From positions 1 through 64,000 of the forward strand of contig JBLIEQ010000023.1 of assembly GCA_047633175.1 (NCBI GenBank): 64,000 nt of DNA, read 5' to 3'. The notes beneath the pieces are model-generated. The model did not search any database and had not been told where the DNA came from. It was given only the letters and a program-made list of their open reading frames with translations. Shown here in pieces: positions 1 through 8,555 of this stretch. Within the stretch, counting starts at the first letter, position 1, and each line of letters starts with the position of its first letter. The stretch is from Motiliproteus sp047633175 (lineage in GTDB: Bacteria > Pseudomonadota > Gammaproteobacteria > Pseudomonadales > Balneatricaceae). Position numbers and translations under genes: made by a program.

Positions 1-29
1 CTAGGAAGCTGCTTTCAAGCGAGGAGCGA

Positions 30-57
30 ATTATACATCCTAACTCCAAGTAGTCAA
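30..57 (-). promoter_or_regulatory. Strong stable-RNA-type promoter reading out of the left edge
   Basis: On the minus strand there is a TTGACT -35 box (52-57), a 16-base spacer and a perfect TATAAT -10 box (30-35). They are followed by a GC-rich discriminator (TCGCTCCTCGC), as is typical of stringently controlled rRNA and tRNA promoters. No protein start follows in the remaining 29 bases, so the transcript runs beyond the window. It probably serves an rRNA operon or tRNA gene, but the product is not visible. Confidence 0.6.
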
Positions 58-244
58 CGTCTTATTTAACGTTGTTTTTCGAGGTGGTAGCTAACGGTTA
101 CCCGTCTACCTAACTACTTCGAAAAACAGCTTCCCAAGTTCTTAAAAGAGCCTCTGGAAACCGACTTCGTTTGCGCCTTGGCGTTAACGAGGGGCGCATT
201 CTACAGACCACAGCGCTGCCGTCAACGGCTTTTGTGGATTTTTT

Positions 245-340
245 TGTGGGTCGGCGCTTTGTGGGTAGAAAGCAGTCCGACAAGGCCAGCAGGGAGCGGC
301 CATCGTCGGACTAAAGTCCGACCTACAGTCCGACCCACAA
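245..340 (+). repeat. REP-like dispersed repeat, copy A
   Basis: The core contains GTCGGACT-AA-AGTCCGAC, a perfect 8-bp hairpin (304-321), preceded by 'gtgggtagaaagcagtccga'. Closely related copies occur near 21484-21565 (reverse), 37191-37274, 55143-55221 and 62900-62953. All lie in or at the edges of intergenic spaces. Confidence 0.75.
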
Positions 341-351
341 AATTCAGGGGG

Positions 352-1779
352 TTATTTCCTTTTGTTTTTCTTTTTAGATTTCTTAATAAACAAGGCCATA
401 CGCCCTTTTTTCTGCACCTGCCGACGTGTCAGCTCAACCTTGAACCCCTCATAGGGGTTTTTACCTGATTTGAAGCTGAACCGTACCGGGCTGCCCTTGA
501 TCTTTAATACCTTAATAAACTTGTTTTTCAGATAGCGCTTATAGTCTTCGGTCAAGTTGTCGGTCTGATTACCGTGGACGACAAACAACGGCGGATTAGA
601 GCCACCCTGGTGGGCATATCTCAACTTAATCCGTCGTCCATTCACCATAGGAGGCTGATGATCTGCAACCACATCAGCAAGCAAGGTCGTCAACATATTG
701 GTTGAGAACTTTGCCATCGCTGACTCATAGGCCTCATTAATTGACTCATACAGATTGCCGACACCTGAGCCGTGCAGCGCCGAGATAAAGTGAATATTGG
801 CGAAATCGGCGAATATCAGCTTCCTGTCGATCTGCCTTTTCACCTCCTCTTTATCGTCACCGGTCATCCCATCCCACTTATTGACGGCTATCACCAACGC
901 GCGACCCTCTTCAAGCGCAAACCCCAGCATATGCAGATCCTGCTCGGTGAGCCCCTCATGTGCATCGATGACGGCGATGACAACATGAGCATCCTTAATC
1001 GCCTGCAAAGCCTTGACGATAGAAAATTTCTCAATGGCCTCTTTAATATTTTTACGCCGCCGTACACCCGCCGTATCGATCAGGGTATAGGGGACATCCT
1101 CCTCCCCCTCCTTACGGACGTAGGGAATATAGATACTGTCTCGGGTAGTTCCTGGCTGATCGAACACGACCACCCGGTCCTCACCCAGCATCTTGTTAAC
1201 AAGCGTTGACTTGCCCACGTTAGGGCGACCGATGATAGCGATCCGGATGCCGCGCTCATCCGCCTCCTCCGACAACACCTCTTCATCTACAGGAAAGTGC
1301 GCCAGTATCTTTTCAAGCAGACTAAGTACACCCCGCCCATGAGAGGCGGCTATAGGTAACGCTTCTCCCAAACCGAGTGAATAGAAATCTGCGACCGCAA
1401 CATCAGGATCCGTACCATCGGTTTTATTGACGACCAGGTGATAGGGTTTACTAACCTGCCGCAGATGCTTAGCGATCATCGCATCAGCCGGATGCAATCC
1501 AGCACGACCATCGACCAGAAAAATAACAAAATCAGCCTCGTCAATGGCAAGCAAAGACTGCTCCGCCATCTTAGAGTCGATGCCCTCTTCGGCACCGCTG
1601 ATGCCCCCTGTATCTATGACCATAAAGTCACGCTCCAGGAAGCTTCCCCGGCCGTATTTACGATCACGGGTTAACCCTGAGTAGTCGGCAACCAATGCAT
1701 CACGCGACCTTGTCAACTGGTTAAATAACGTTGACTTGCCAACATTGGGCCGCCCGACTAGGGCGATAACTGGGGTCAT
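352..1779 (-). CDS. der: Ribosome assembly GTPase Der (EngA)
   Basis: Der is an essential GTPase with two tandem G domains and a C-terminal KH-like domain that acts in 50S subunit maturation. The protein is 475 residues, normal for the family. The first P-loop GRPNVGKST is at residues 9-17 and a second identical P-loop lies near residue 184. NKTD and NKWD guanine-specificity motifs follow each one. The C-terminus is a lysine-rich tail, common in gammaproteobacterial Der. It is the last gene of the minus-strand run rlmN-pilF-rodZ-hisS-yfgM-bamB-der, 62 bases after bamB, which matches the usual bamB-der order. Identification is secure. Confidence 0.98.
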   Translation of the reverse strand: MTPVIALVGRPNVGKSTLFNQLTRSRDALVADYSGLTRDRKYGRGSFLERDFMVIDTGGISGAEEGIDSKMAEQSLLAIDEADFVIFLVDGRAGLHPADAMIAKHLRQVSKPYHLVVNKTDGTDPDVAVADFYSLGLGEALPIAASHGRGVLSLLEKILAHFPVDEEVLSEEADERGIRIAIIGRPNVGKSTLVNKMLGEDRVVVFDQPGTTRDSIYIPYVRKEGEEDVPYTLIDTAGVRRRKNIKEAIEKFSIVKALQAIKDAHVVIAVIDAHEGLTEQDLHMLGFALEEGRALVIAVNKWDGMTGDDKEEVKRQIDRKLIFADFANIHFISALHGSGVGNLYESINEAYESAMAKFSTNMLTTLLADVVADHQPPMVNGRRIKLRYAHQGGSNPPLFVVHGNQTDNLTEDYKRYLKNKFIKVLKIKGSPVRFSFKSGKNPYEGFKVELTRRQVQKKGRMALFIKKSKKKNKRK

Positions 1780-1841
1780 GATGTATACCTACAAAATTAA
1801 ACAACAGGGCCGCAGCCCTCTTCAAAGGATTCAGATAACGC

Positions 1842-2993
1842 TTAGTATTTCTTCAAGACCAGGGCCGAGAGCCGACCGTTATCACTCAGGGTGTAAAGTA
1901 CGCCGTCTGCACTCAAAGGAGCCGCTAGGATTGGCGAGGAACCCAGCGAATAGCGACTCACGAAATGACCATCTGCAGGATCTATAAAGTGGACATAGCC
2001 CTCATAATCACCGACAGCCAGGATCCCATCAACAACGGCGGGAGCACTGATTTGTCGATAATAAAGCGCTGGCTGCTGCCATCGCTCAGCACCCGTTTGC
2101 TTATTGAATGCGATAACCGTTCCTTCATTGCTGACTGCGAAAAGAAGCTGCGCATTCTGTACCAATGATCGATAGCTTGATAGGGGCTCGCTCCATACAT
2201 TACGCCCATCGGACATCGCTATAGCACCCACCCGGCCCTGGTAACTCCCCGCATAGAGCCAGCCATCGGCATAGGTCATAGATCCATCTATATCGACCAT
2301 CCGCTCAAGCTCTGTACGGCCCTGTGAGTTCGCGACCCGCGACTCCCACATGACTTCACCCGTCTGCAGGGCAAACGCAACAACCTTGCCGCTGGAAAAT
2401 CCAGCATATACAACGTTATTAACAAGTAAAGGCGTGCTTGTTCCGCGAAGTGTTAGGGCAGGTTCCTGCGCAGAATAACTCCAACGCAATTCACCCGTCA
2501 GGGCATCCAATGCAGAGAGGCGCCCATCGATGGTCTGTATCAATGCCAAACCTGAGGCTAACTGCGCGGGAGCTACCGCTTCACTGGTCAACTCTGCTCG
2601 CCATACCTCGGCACCATCCAGCGCACTCAGGGCCACCACTTGACCATTAAAACCGGTAATTACGACTCGGCCCGAACCTACACCAACCCCACCACTCACA
2701 GGCAAGTCTAACTGTTGCTGCCAAACAAGTTCTCCGGTCGAACGCTCGAGCGCATACACCGAGCCTTGGTGGTCAACCGCAAAGATACGACTGGCCAAGA
2801 CCTGAGGCGTTAACTGGTGGTACTTAGCTCCCAGTCCATCGCCTATCTGGGCAGACCAGAGTTTTTCCACCTCATACTCGGCCGAGATCTCTTGCAATTC
2901 TGCCGGCTGGATCTCTTGCTCTGTACTCCAGAGCCCACAGCCACTTAACACCAGCACCAGCAGTAGCGGTAAAAGACGCATCAATACTGGCAT
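1842..2993 (-). CDS. bamB: Outer membrane assembly lipoprotein BamB
   Basis: BamB is the beta-propeller lipoprotein subunit of the BAM complex that inserts outer membrane proteins. The 383-residue product starts with a lipoprotein signal peptide whose lipobox VLSGC puts the lipidated cysteine near residue 19. The rest is a series of PQQ-like blade repeats (motifs such as G.V.AL...TGE..W). The ATG overlaps the yfgM stop by one base (TAATG), which implies translational coupling. An in-frame ATG four codons later is an alternative start. Length, lipobox and context between yfgM and der all agree. Confidence 0.96.
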   Translation of the reverse strand: MPVLMRLLPLLLVLVLSGCGLWSTEQEIQPAELQEISAEYEVEKLWSAQIGDGLGAKYHQLTPQVLASRIFAVDHQGSVYALERSTGELVWQQQLDLPVSGGVGVGSGRVVITGFNGQVVALSALDGAEVWRAELTSEAVAPAQLASGLALIQTIDGRLSALDALTGELRWSYSAQEPALTLRGTSTPLLVNNVVYAGFSSGKVVAFALQTGEVMWESRVANSQGRTELERMVDIDGSMTYADGWLYAGSYQGRVGAIAMSDGRNVWSEPLSSYRSLVQNAQLLFAVSNEGTVIAFNKQTGAERWQQPALYYRQISAPAVVDGILAVGDYEGYVHFIDPADGHFVSRYSLGSSPILAAPLSADGVLYTLSDNGRLSALVLKKY

Positions 2994-3652
2994 TAGTTAG
3001 CACCCTGCGCGGCGAGATCATCGAGCTTCATCGCGACCACCGGACGAGCATCAGCATCGTTCGCAGACGCTCCTGCCGTATATGCAGCACGCGCCTTATC
3101 CGCACGCCCAAGCGCTAGCAACAGGTCGCCCTTAAGCTCATAAAAAGCCGCTTCAAACCCAGAAACGGGCTCCTCACCTAGTCGCCCAAAAGCTTCCTGA
3201 GCCTCACCTGATACCAGCATGATCTGCGCCAGCCTAAGACGCGCAACCTGACCGACGGCCTCCTCGGTATCCTGCGTCAACAGCCACTCCAGCTCAGCAC
3301 GAGCCTGATCCAGCAGCCCCTGATCTACGGCGTGCTTTGCAAGCCATAAAGAGGCGTACTGAGCATAGCTTGAGCCGTCATAGTCGGCCTTTAACTGACT
3401 AGCGATATAGGAAGCACTCTTGCGCCGCTCTGGTGACAAGACCTGACCCGGCTGGACCTGTGATTGCTGCACCAGTGTCTGATAGAGGACAGAGGCGGCT
3501 TCGGCCGTTTCGCGCTCAAAATCCTGCCACCCTTTCCAGCCAAAAACCGCCACCGCTGCGATAACCACACCGACAACTGTAGAACGACCGTTCTCCTTCC
3601 ACCAGTTTTTGATCGCGTCAATTTGCTCTTCTTCTGTTCTCATTTCAGACAC
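2993..3652 (-). CDS. yfgM: YfgM-family membrane-anchored TPR protein (ancillary SecYEG translocon subunit)
   Basis: YfgM is an inner membrane protein with a periplasmic TPR-like domain; in E. coli it binds SecYEG and the chaperone PpiD. The 219-residue product has the expected short cytoplasmic start (acidic, EEEQIDAIKNWWKENG), one transmembrane segment at about residues 24-42 and a helical repeat domain to the end. The start is GTG at 3650-3652, chosen because AAGGAG lies six bases upstream; an ATG three codons later has a poorer spacing. It sits between hisS and bamB, as in most gammaproteobacteria. Confidence 0.92.
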   Translation of the reverse strand: MSEMRTEEEQIDAIKNWWKENGRSTVVGVVIAAVAVFGWKGWQDFERETAEAASVLYQTLVQQSQVQPGQVLSPERRKSASYIASQLKADYDGSSYAQYASLWLAKHAVDQGLLDQARAELEWLLTQDTEEAVGQVARLRLAQIMLVSGEAQEAFGRLGEEPVSGFEAAFYELKGDLLLALGRADKARAAYTAGASANDADARPVVAMKLDDLAAQGAN

Positions 3653-3694
3653 TGCTGACTCCTTAAAAAGTCCAATTATTATGTACCAGGCCGT

Positions 3695-4954
3695 TTAAAA
3701 ACGCGCCCGTAATAGCTCCACCAGCGCTTGCGAAGACAGGCCATCCAAAGGCTGATCATTCTCCCAAACCTTCAGTTGTTGCCTGCCATTTGACTCTGAC
3801 AGCAATACAATCCAGGGAGCTCCTGTCTGTCTGGCTTTATTATTAACATTCTTGAGGCCACTGCAGTGACTCATCAGGCGCAACCCGGGCACCGCATCAC
3901 GCAACTGTTCAGCCAGCTGAATCACTTGCGGCTGCAACCCCTTGCTCTCGGCCGCCAAATAAAGATCTAACGGACGGCGCAACTCTGCTGGCACTAGATC
4001 CAGTGTTTCCAGAAGCAATACCAGTCGCTCGATTCCCATCGCGAAACCGACTGCCGGTGTCTGGCGGCCACCCAACTGCTTAACAAGGCCATCATAGCGC
4101 CCACCGGCACACACTGTGCCCTGAGCACCCAAACGTCCAGTCACCCATTCAAATACGGTCTTGCAGTAATAATCCAAGCCACGCACCAGGCGCGGATTGA
4201 TCTCATACTTAACCCCTGCAGCATCGAGAATCTGCCGTAATTCGGAAAAATGCAGTCGTGATTCTTCATCCAGATAGTCGGTCAAAACCGGAGCCCCGAC
4301 CAGCAACCGCTGTGTTAGCGGCTCTTTAGAATCGAGTACCCGTAACGGGTTGGTCTTAACTCTGCGCTTCGAATCATCGTCCAGCTGATCATGATGGGCA
4401 TCAAGAAAACTCACCAGCGCATCGCGATAATGCGTACGCGCTTCATTACTGCCTAACGAGTTAAGCTGCAAGGTGACGTGCTCCAGCAACCCCAATTCTT
4501 TCCATAGCCGCACAGAAAGCATAATAACTTCGGCATCACTATCAGCACCCGCCATGCCGAAGGTTTCCACCCCGATCTGATGAAACTGACGGTAACGACC
4601 CTTTTGCGGCTTCTCATAGCGAAACATCGGCCCTTTGTACCAAAGCCGCTGCACCTGATTAAACAGCAAACCATGCTCTTCGGTAGCACGGACACAGCCC
4701 GCCGTTCCTTCGGGACGCAGGGTCAGGCTCTCATTATTTCGATCGTTAAAGGTATACATCTCCTTTTCTACGATGTCGGTCGCCTCGCCGATAGTGCGCT
4801 TAAAGAGCTCAGTCTTTTCTACAATCGGCAGGCGAATTTCGCTGTATGCATACTGGCTCAGCACGCGCTCGACGGTACTTTCAAGATATCGCCACAGCGG
4901 CGACTGGGCGGGAAGTATATCGTTCATGCCACGGATGGCTTGAATTTTTGCCAC
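3695..4954 (-). CDS. hisS: Histidyl-tRNA synthetase
   Basis: A class II aminoacyl-tRNA synthetase that charges tRNA-His. The product is 419 residues. It shows the motif 2 region (FRYEKPQKGRYRQFHQ), the histidine-specific signature GLDYYCKTVFEW and a motif 3 arginine in AVGFAMGIERL, followed by the C-terminal anticodon-binding domain. The start codon is GTG (4952-4954) with AGGA eight bases upstream. Only 49 bases separate it from rodZ, and ispG, which usually lies between the two in gammaproteobacteria, is missing. Confidence 0.98.
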   Translation of the reverse strand: MAKIQAIRGMNDILPAQSPLWRYLESTVERVLSQYAYSEIRLPIVEKTELFKRTIGEATDIVEKEMYTFNDRNNESLTLRPEGTAGCVRATEEHGLLFNQVQRLWYKGPMFRYEKPQKGRYRQFHQIGVETFGMAGADSDAEVIMLSVRLWKELGLLEHVTLQLNSLGSNEARTHYRDALVSFLDAHHDQLDDDSKRRVKTNPLRVLDSKEPLTQRLLVGAPVLTDYLDEESRLHFSELRQILDAAGVKYEINPRLVRGLDYYCKTVFEWVTGRLGAQGTVCAGGRYDGLVKQLGGRQTPAVGFAMGIERLVLLLETLDLVPAELRRPLDLYLAAESKGLQPQVIQLAEQLRDAVPGLRLMSHCSGLKNVNNKARQTGAPWIVLLSESNGRQQLKVWENDQPLDGLSSQALVELLRARF

Positions 4955-5003
4955 TGTATAGATCCTAAATGGGGGAGAGGTGCGAAAGGGACGTATGTAA
5001 AAA

Positions 5004-6038
5004 TTATTTCAGTGTTAACCGGGCAACACCCTGTCTACTGTGAGGTGCCAGATCTAACGGCTGACCACGAAATTGAGACTCAACCACCGCACCAACCTGA
5101 CCTATCAACAGATCGACAGGGAGCGTGTCCAGATTACGCTCAAGCGTATTGCCATCTTGCATAAGGCTGGCAAAAATAACATCGCCGTTAGTATCTTTAA
5201 TACTGACCCAGCATTCGCTGTTAAAACGCATCACCAGCAGGCTCGAGCCAATCGCTTGCGGATCACCCGCATCCTGGGCTATAGACTGGGCCTCTGCCGT
5301 AGCCACTTCTGTGGAATTAAGAGTTTTCAAATCAGGGGTTTTTAAATCAGGGGTTTTCAAATCCGGAGTTGTCACAACTCCATCAGCCTGCGAAGTAATC
5401 GCCAGACTCGAAGCAATCGCCAGACTCGAAGCATCCGCAGAATGAAGGAACTCGGTTTCCCCCTCTACAGGATCGGCCTCTTGAAACCTGACTTCAGGCC
5501 CATCGACAACAGGCTGATCCTCCGAGCCCGCAATGTTCATTTCCGAAAGATCTGCATTGTCGGGTTTAACCAACGCAGAGGATACAGCTGACAAAGCACC
5601 GACCAGGGATGTCGTTTCTCCCATCTGAGTTTGCCACCACCAGACACTCGAACCCAGAATAATCATCACAAACAGGACGACCGACACGCGAATCATCGGA
5701 TCACCAAGATGAGCCTGAGGCTTAATTCTGTTGATCGATTTCACCGAACGTGGCGTACCACCGCTATATCGCGCGTTGTAATCGTCGACGAGCAGATCTG
5801 CATCCAATCCTAAAAATCGACCGTAATTTCGTATATAACCACGTGCAAATGCCGGCCCTGGAAGTCGATCCATGTCACCCTGCTCTAGCGCGATAAGCTG
5901 AGTAACCGAAACCTTAATGCGATCTGATACCTGATCCAGTGAAATCCCTTGCTGTTCTCGGGCTTGCTGCAGTACCTGCCCGGGCAAAAGACTCCCGACT
6001 ACATCAGTCACCGTATCTGAATGCTGTGATTTCGACAC
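5004..6038 (-). CDS. rodZ: Cell shape protein RodZ
   Basis: RodZ links MreB to the cell-wall elongation machinery. The 344-residue product has a cytoplasmic HTH_25 helix-turn-helix domain at about 16-85, a basic linker, one transmembrane segment at about 117-136 and a periplasmic DUF4115 beta domain at about 265-340. The periplasmic linker contains tandem repeats: three copies of TPDLK encoded by 15-bp DNA repeats, and two copies of SLAI.S. The start is GTG, overlapping the pilF stop by one base (TAGTG). The tandem repeats suggest a linker that varies in length. Confidence 0.95.
   Translation of the reverse strand: MSKSQHSDTVTDVVGSLLPGQVLQQAREQQGISLDQVSDRIKVSVTQLIALEQGDMDRLPGPAFARGYIRNYGRFLGLDADLLVDDYNARYSGGTPRSVKSINRIKPQAHLGDPMIRVSVVLFVMIILGSSVWWWQTQMGETTSLVGALSAVSSALVKPDNADLSEMNIAGSEDQPVVDGPEVRFQEADPVEGETEFLHSADASSLAIASSLAITSQADGVVTTPDLKTPDLKTPDLKTLNSTEVATAEAQSIAQDAGDPQAIGSSLLVMRFNSECWVSIKDTNGDVIFASLMQDGNTLERNLDTLPVDLLIGQVGAVVESQFRGQPLDLAPHSRQGVARLTLK
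5322..5370 (-). repeat. 15-bp in-frame tandem repeat inside rodZ
   Basis: Three near-identical 15-bp units (caaatcaggggtttt type) encode KTPDLKTPDLKTPDLKT in the periplasmic linker of RodZ. A second, shorter duplication just upstream in the gene (around 5400-5435) encodes the repeated SLAI segment. Units of this size keep the reading frame when copies are gained or lost. Confidence 0.85.
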
Positions 6039-6808
6039 TATCGTGCTTCCTTATAACGCTGATGCTCAAGAGAGTCAGGGTATAGATTTTTAAGCAGTAG
6101 CGCATAGGATGCCGCTTTGCCGGGATCGTTGTACTGCCGGGCCAACAAGAGGCCCAGATAAAGACTATTAGGCGTATGCTCTGCCTGATTTAAACGCAAC
6201 AACGAGGAGAAGCGTTCGAAATAACTCGATGCTTTTCCATACGCCTGACGCCCATATTCAATCGACCCCAGCTCGACCAATGCACTGGGAGAGTCAGGAC
6301 TATGACGCAGTAGCTGGAGATACGTTTGTTCCGCCCTGCCCGTTTCTGAGCTGCGGTTATAGCAGCTCGCTAAATTCTCCAGCGCCCAGATACGCTGAAC
6401 ATAAAAAGGATCGTTGGCTGCCTTTTCCAGATACGAACAGGCCTGGGTGTACCGCTGCCTACTCACCAAAAATGCGCCGTAGTTGTTATTTATCATCGAG
6501 TCTTCAGGGGCGATGCCTAAGGCTTTCCTGTAGAACTTATCGGCCGTTCTGTACTCCTCCTGACTCTGAAAAACAAACGCCATCAACATGAGCGATATGG
6601 ATGTATCAGCGTTTATCTTCAGCGCTTGCTGCAACGGTCGCTTAGCATTTTCATACTGCCCTAAGCGAATATATTCACTGGCCAGGTTATTCCATGCTTG
6701 AATTCGCTCAGGCTCCGTTTTCTGTTGGTATTTGGAACTATCCTGGGTTGCGCAGCCCGACAGCAACAACACAGCAATAGCGAGGAGCCTGGTAAGAGTC
6801 ACCACCAC
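6038..6808 (-). CDS. pilF: Type IV pilus biogenesis/stability lipoprotein PilF (PilW family)
   Basis: PilF is an outer membrane lipoprotein with TPR repeats that helps assemble the PilQ secretin of type IV pili. The 256-residue product has a lipoprotein signal with lipobox LLSGC (cysteine near residue 19) and about five TPR units, for example MINNNYGAFLVSRQRYTQA. The start is the first of three consecutive GTG codons; which one is used cannot be told. It lies between rlmN and rodZ, the classic position, five bases from the rlmN start-distal end. Confidence 0.93.
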   Translation of the reverse strand: MVVTLTRLLAIAVLLLSGCATQDSSKYQQKTEPERIQAWNNLASEYIRLGQYENAKRPLQQALKINADTSISLMLMAFVFQSQEEYRTADKFYRKALGIAPEDSMINNNYGAFLVSRQRYTQACSYLEKAANDPFYVQRIWALENLASCYNRSSETGRAEQTYLQLLRHSPDSPSALVELGSIEYGRQAYGKASSYFERFSSLLRLNQAEHTPNSLYLGLLLARQYNDPGKAASYALLLKNLYPDSLEHQRYKEAR

Positions 6809-6810
6809 GC

Positions 6811-7938
6811 CTATGCGCTCTTGGCCGCAACATCCTGCACGATAGGAATCAGTTTTTGACTACGTCTTGTACGATCTTCAACCTGACCGACCAGTTGCCC
6901 ACAGGCGGCATCGATGTCATCCCCACGTGTGCTACGGACCGTCGTAATCAGACCCGAATAGGTCGTAATCTCTTTAAATCGTTCGATCACTTCCCGATGC
7001 GGGCGTAGATAACCCGAATTGGGGAAGGGGTTAAATGGAATCAGGTTCAGCTTGCACGGCAGCGTCTTAAGCACTTGCACCAATTCATGGGCATGTTCGG
7101 GCAGGTCATTAACGCCGCGCATCAGCGTATATTCAATAGTAATGACACGCTTATCATTACAGCTAGCCAGATAACGCCTGCCGGCGGCAAGAACCTCGGC
7201 AATCGGATAACGTTTATTCAGAGGGACCAGCTCGGTCCGCAACGCATCATTAGGCGCATGCAGGGATATAGCCAATGACACGTCGGTCACCTCGGCCAGG
7301 CGATCTATGCCCGGAACCAATCCGGCGGTGCTCAGCGTCACGCGACGTTTCGAAAGTCCATAGGCATTATCCTCCATCATCAGCGACATCGCATCGACGA
7401 CCGGCCCGAAGTTCATCAGCGGCTCGCCCATGCCCATCATCACCACATTGGTCACCCGGCGCTGATCCTCCGTCGTATCAACAGCGCCATAGGATAATAT
7501 AGCTATCCGAACCTGACCAATAATCTCTGCAGTAGTCAGATTACGATTGAAACCTTGCTTGCCGGTCGAACAAAAACTGCAGTTGAGTGAGCAGCCTACC
7601 TGAGACGAAACGCACAGCGTTCGGCGCTTTCCGTCCGGAATCAATACTGCCTCCATCGAACTGCCGCCATCGACGCGCAGCACCCACTTCCGGGTTCCGT
7701 CCTTAGAGATCTCCTCAGAGACAATCTCGGGCGGACGAATCTCAGCGATCTCGTTCAACTTCTGCCGCAGCGCTTTACTCACGTTACTCATCTCATCAAA
7801 GCTACTGGCACCGTTTTGATGAATCCACTTAATTACCTGAGTCGCACGGAATTTTTTCTCGCCGATACTCTCGAAAAACAGCTCCATCTTGTTTTTCGAC
7901 AGGCCCAGCAAATTAATTTTTTCAGGCGTTTGTGTCAT
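6811..7938 (-). CDS. rlmN: Dual-specificity 23S rRNA/tRNA adenine-C2 methyltransferase RlmN
   Basis: A radical SAM enzyme that methylates C2 of A2503 in 23S rRNA and A37 in some tRNAs. The 375-residue product carries the CxxxCxxC iron-sulfur motif at Cys116, Cys120 and Cys123 (VGCSLNCSFCSTG) and a conserved late cysteine in STRGDDIDAACGQL that forms the protein-RNA intermediate. The start is placed at MTQTPEKIN. A reading frame open 12 codons further upstream lacks family similarity. It is the first gene of the operon ending at der and is separated from ndk by a terminator. Confidence 0.97.
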   Translation of the reverse strand: MTQTPEKINLLGLSKNKMELFFESIGEKKFRATQVIKWIHQNGASSFDEMSNVSKALRQKLNEIAEIRPPEIVSEEISKDGTRKWVLRVDGGSSMEAVLIPDGKRRTLCVSSQVGCSLNCSFCSTGKQGFNRNLTTAEIIGQVRIAILSYGAVDTTEDQRRVTNVVMMGMGEPLMNFGPVVDAMSLMMEDNAYGLSKRRVTLSTAGLVPGIDRLAEVTDVSLAISLHAPNDALRTELVPLNKRYPIAEVLAAGRRYLASCNDKRVITIEYTLMRGVNDLPEHAHELVQVLKTLPCKLNLIPFNPFPNSGYLRPHREVIERFKEITTYSGLITTVRSTRGDDIDAACGQLVGQVEDRTRRSQKLIPIVQDVAAKSA

Positions 7939-7961
7939 GACACGAAAATCTCGGTAAAAGG

Positions 7962-7992
7962 TAAAACAGCGCACGGAAGCAATCTTCCGTGC
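7962..7992 (-). terminator. Intrinsic terminator after ndk
   Basis: The perfect 9-bp stem GCACGGAAG/CTTCCGTGC with a four-base loop (7971-7992) lies 12 bases after the ndk stop. On the minus strand it is followed by a T-rich stretch (GCTGTTTTACCTTTT). It would separate ndk from the rlmN operon. Confidence 0.7.
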
Positions 7993-8004
7993 ACTAGGGC
8001 GCTA

Positions 8005-8412
8005 CTAACCGCCGAAAAAGTATGCAATCTCACGCACAGCAGAGACTGAAGAATCAGACCCGTGTACCGCGTTAGCATCGATCGATTCAGCAAAATCAGC
8101 ACGAATGGTGCCAGCCGCCGCATCCTTAGGGTTAGTCGCACCCATCAGATCACGGTTCTTAAGAATCGCATTCTCGCCTTCCAGTGCCTGAACCATCACG
8201 GGTCCTGACATCATAAAGGTGACCAGCGCTTCAAAAAAAGGACGGCCTTTATGTTCAGCATAAAACCCTTCGGCCAGCTCGCGACTCAGAGTCAGCATCT
8301 TAGCCTCGACAATCTTCAAACCGTTAGCTTCAAAACGGCTATAGATCTTGCCAATGACGTTCTTAGCGACAGCATCAGGCTTGATAATGGAAAGGGTACG
8401 TTCAATTGCCAT
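8005..8412 (-). CDS. ndk: Nucleoside diphosphate kinase
   Basis: Transfers the gamma phosphate of ATP to NDPs through a phosphohistidine. The 135-residue product has the catalytic His117 in NAVHGSDS, Lys11 in the N-terminal strand (SIIKPDAV) and the family signature throughout. It is several residues shorter than E. coli Ndk (143) at the C-terminus and ends at REIAYFFGG, a truncation that leaves the catalytic core whole. It is transcribed alone, upstream of rlmN, a common gammaproteobacterial order. Confidence 0.98.
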   Translation of the reverse strand: MAIERTLSIIKPDAVAKNVIGKIYSRFEANGLKIVEAKMLTLSRELAEGFYAEHKGRPFFEALVTFMMSGPVMVQALEGENAILKNRDLMGATNPKDAAAGTIRADFAESIDANAVHGSDSSVSAVREIAYFFGG

Positions 8413-8447
8413 GTAAATTCACCAATAGTTTAAGTATAAAACAGCTA

Positions 8448-8476
8448 ATTATAATGGTCTGGCATGCGCTATAACA
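8448..8476 (-). promoter_or_regulatory. Candidate ndk promoter
   Basis: A perfect TATAAT -10 box on the minus strand (8448-8453) lies about 36 bases upstream of the ndk start. The hexamer 17 bases further upstream (TGTTAT) matches the -35 consensus poorly. Position and the -10 box support the call; the -35 box does not. Confidence 0.4.
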
Positions 8477-8555
8477 GCGCTAGATTGACAAAACGCCAGA
8501 TTCAAACTCGTCTAGACTACCGATAGGATCAATAATCCCAGAGCAGGGGTTAATT

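Larger units (their letters stand above)
1..351. other. Intergenic region downstream of der
   Basis: There is no convincing gene here. The stretch holds the outward promoter at 30-57, an imperfect inverted repeat built on TTTTTCGA/TCGAAAAA (about 75-127), and a copy of the REP-like dispersed repeat at 245-340. The short plus-strand reading frame at 178-468 runs through the repeat and into the antisense of der and is not credible. Confidence 0.6.
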
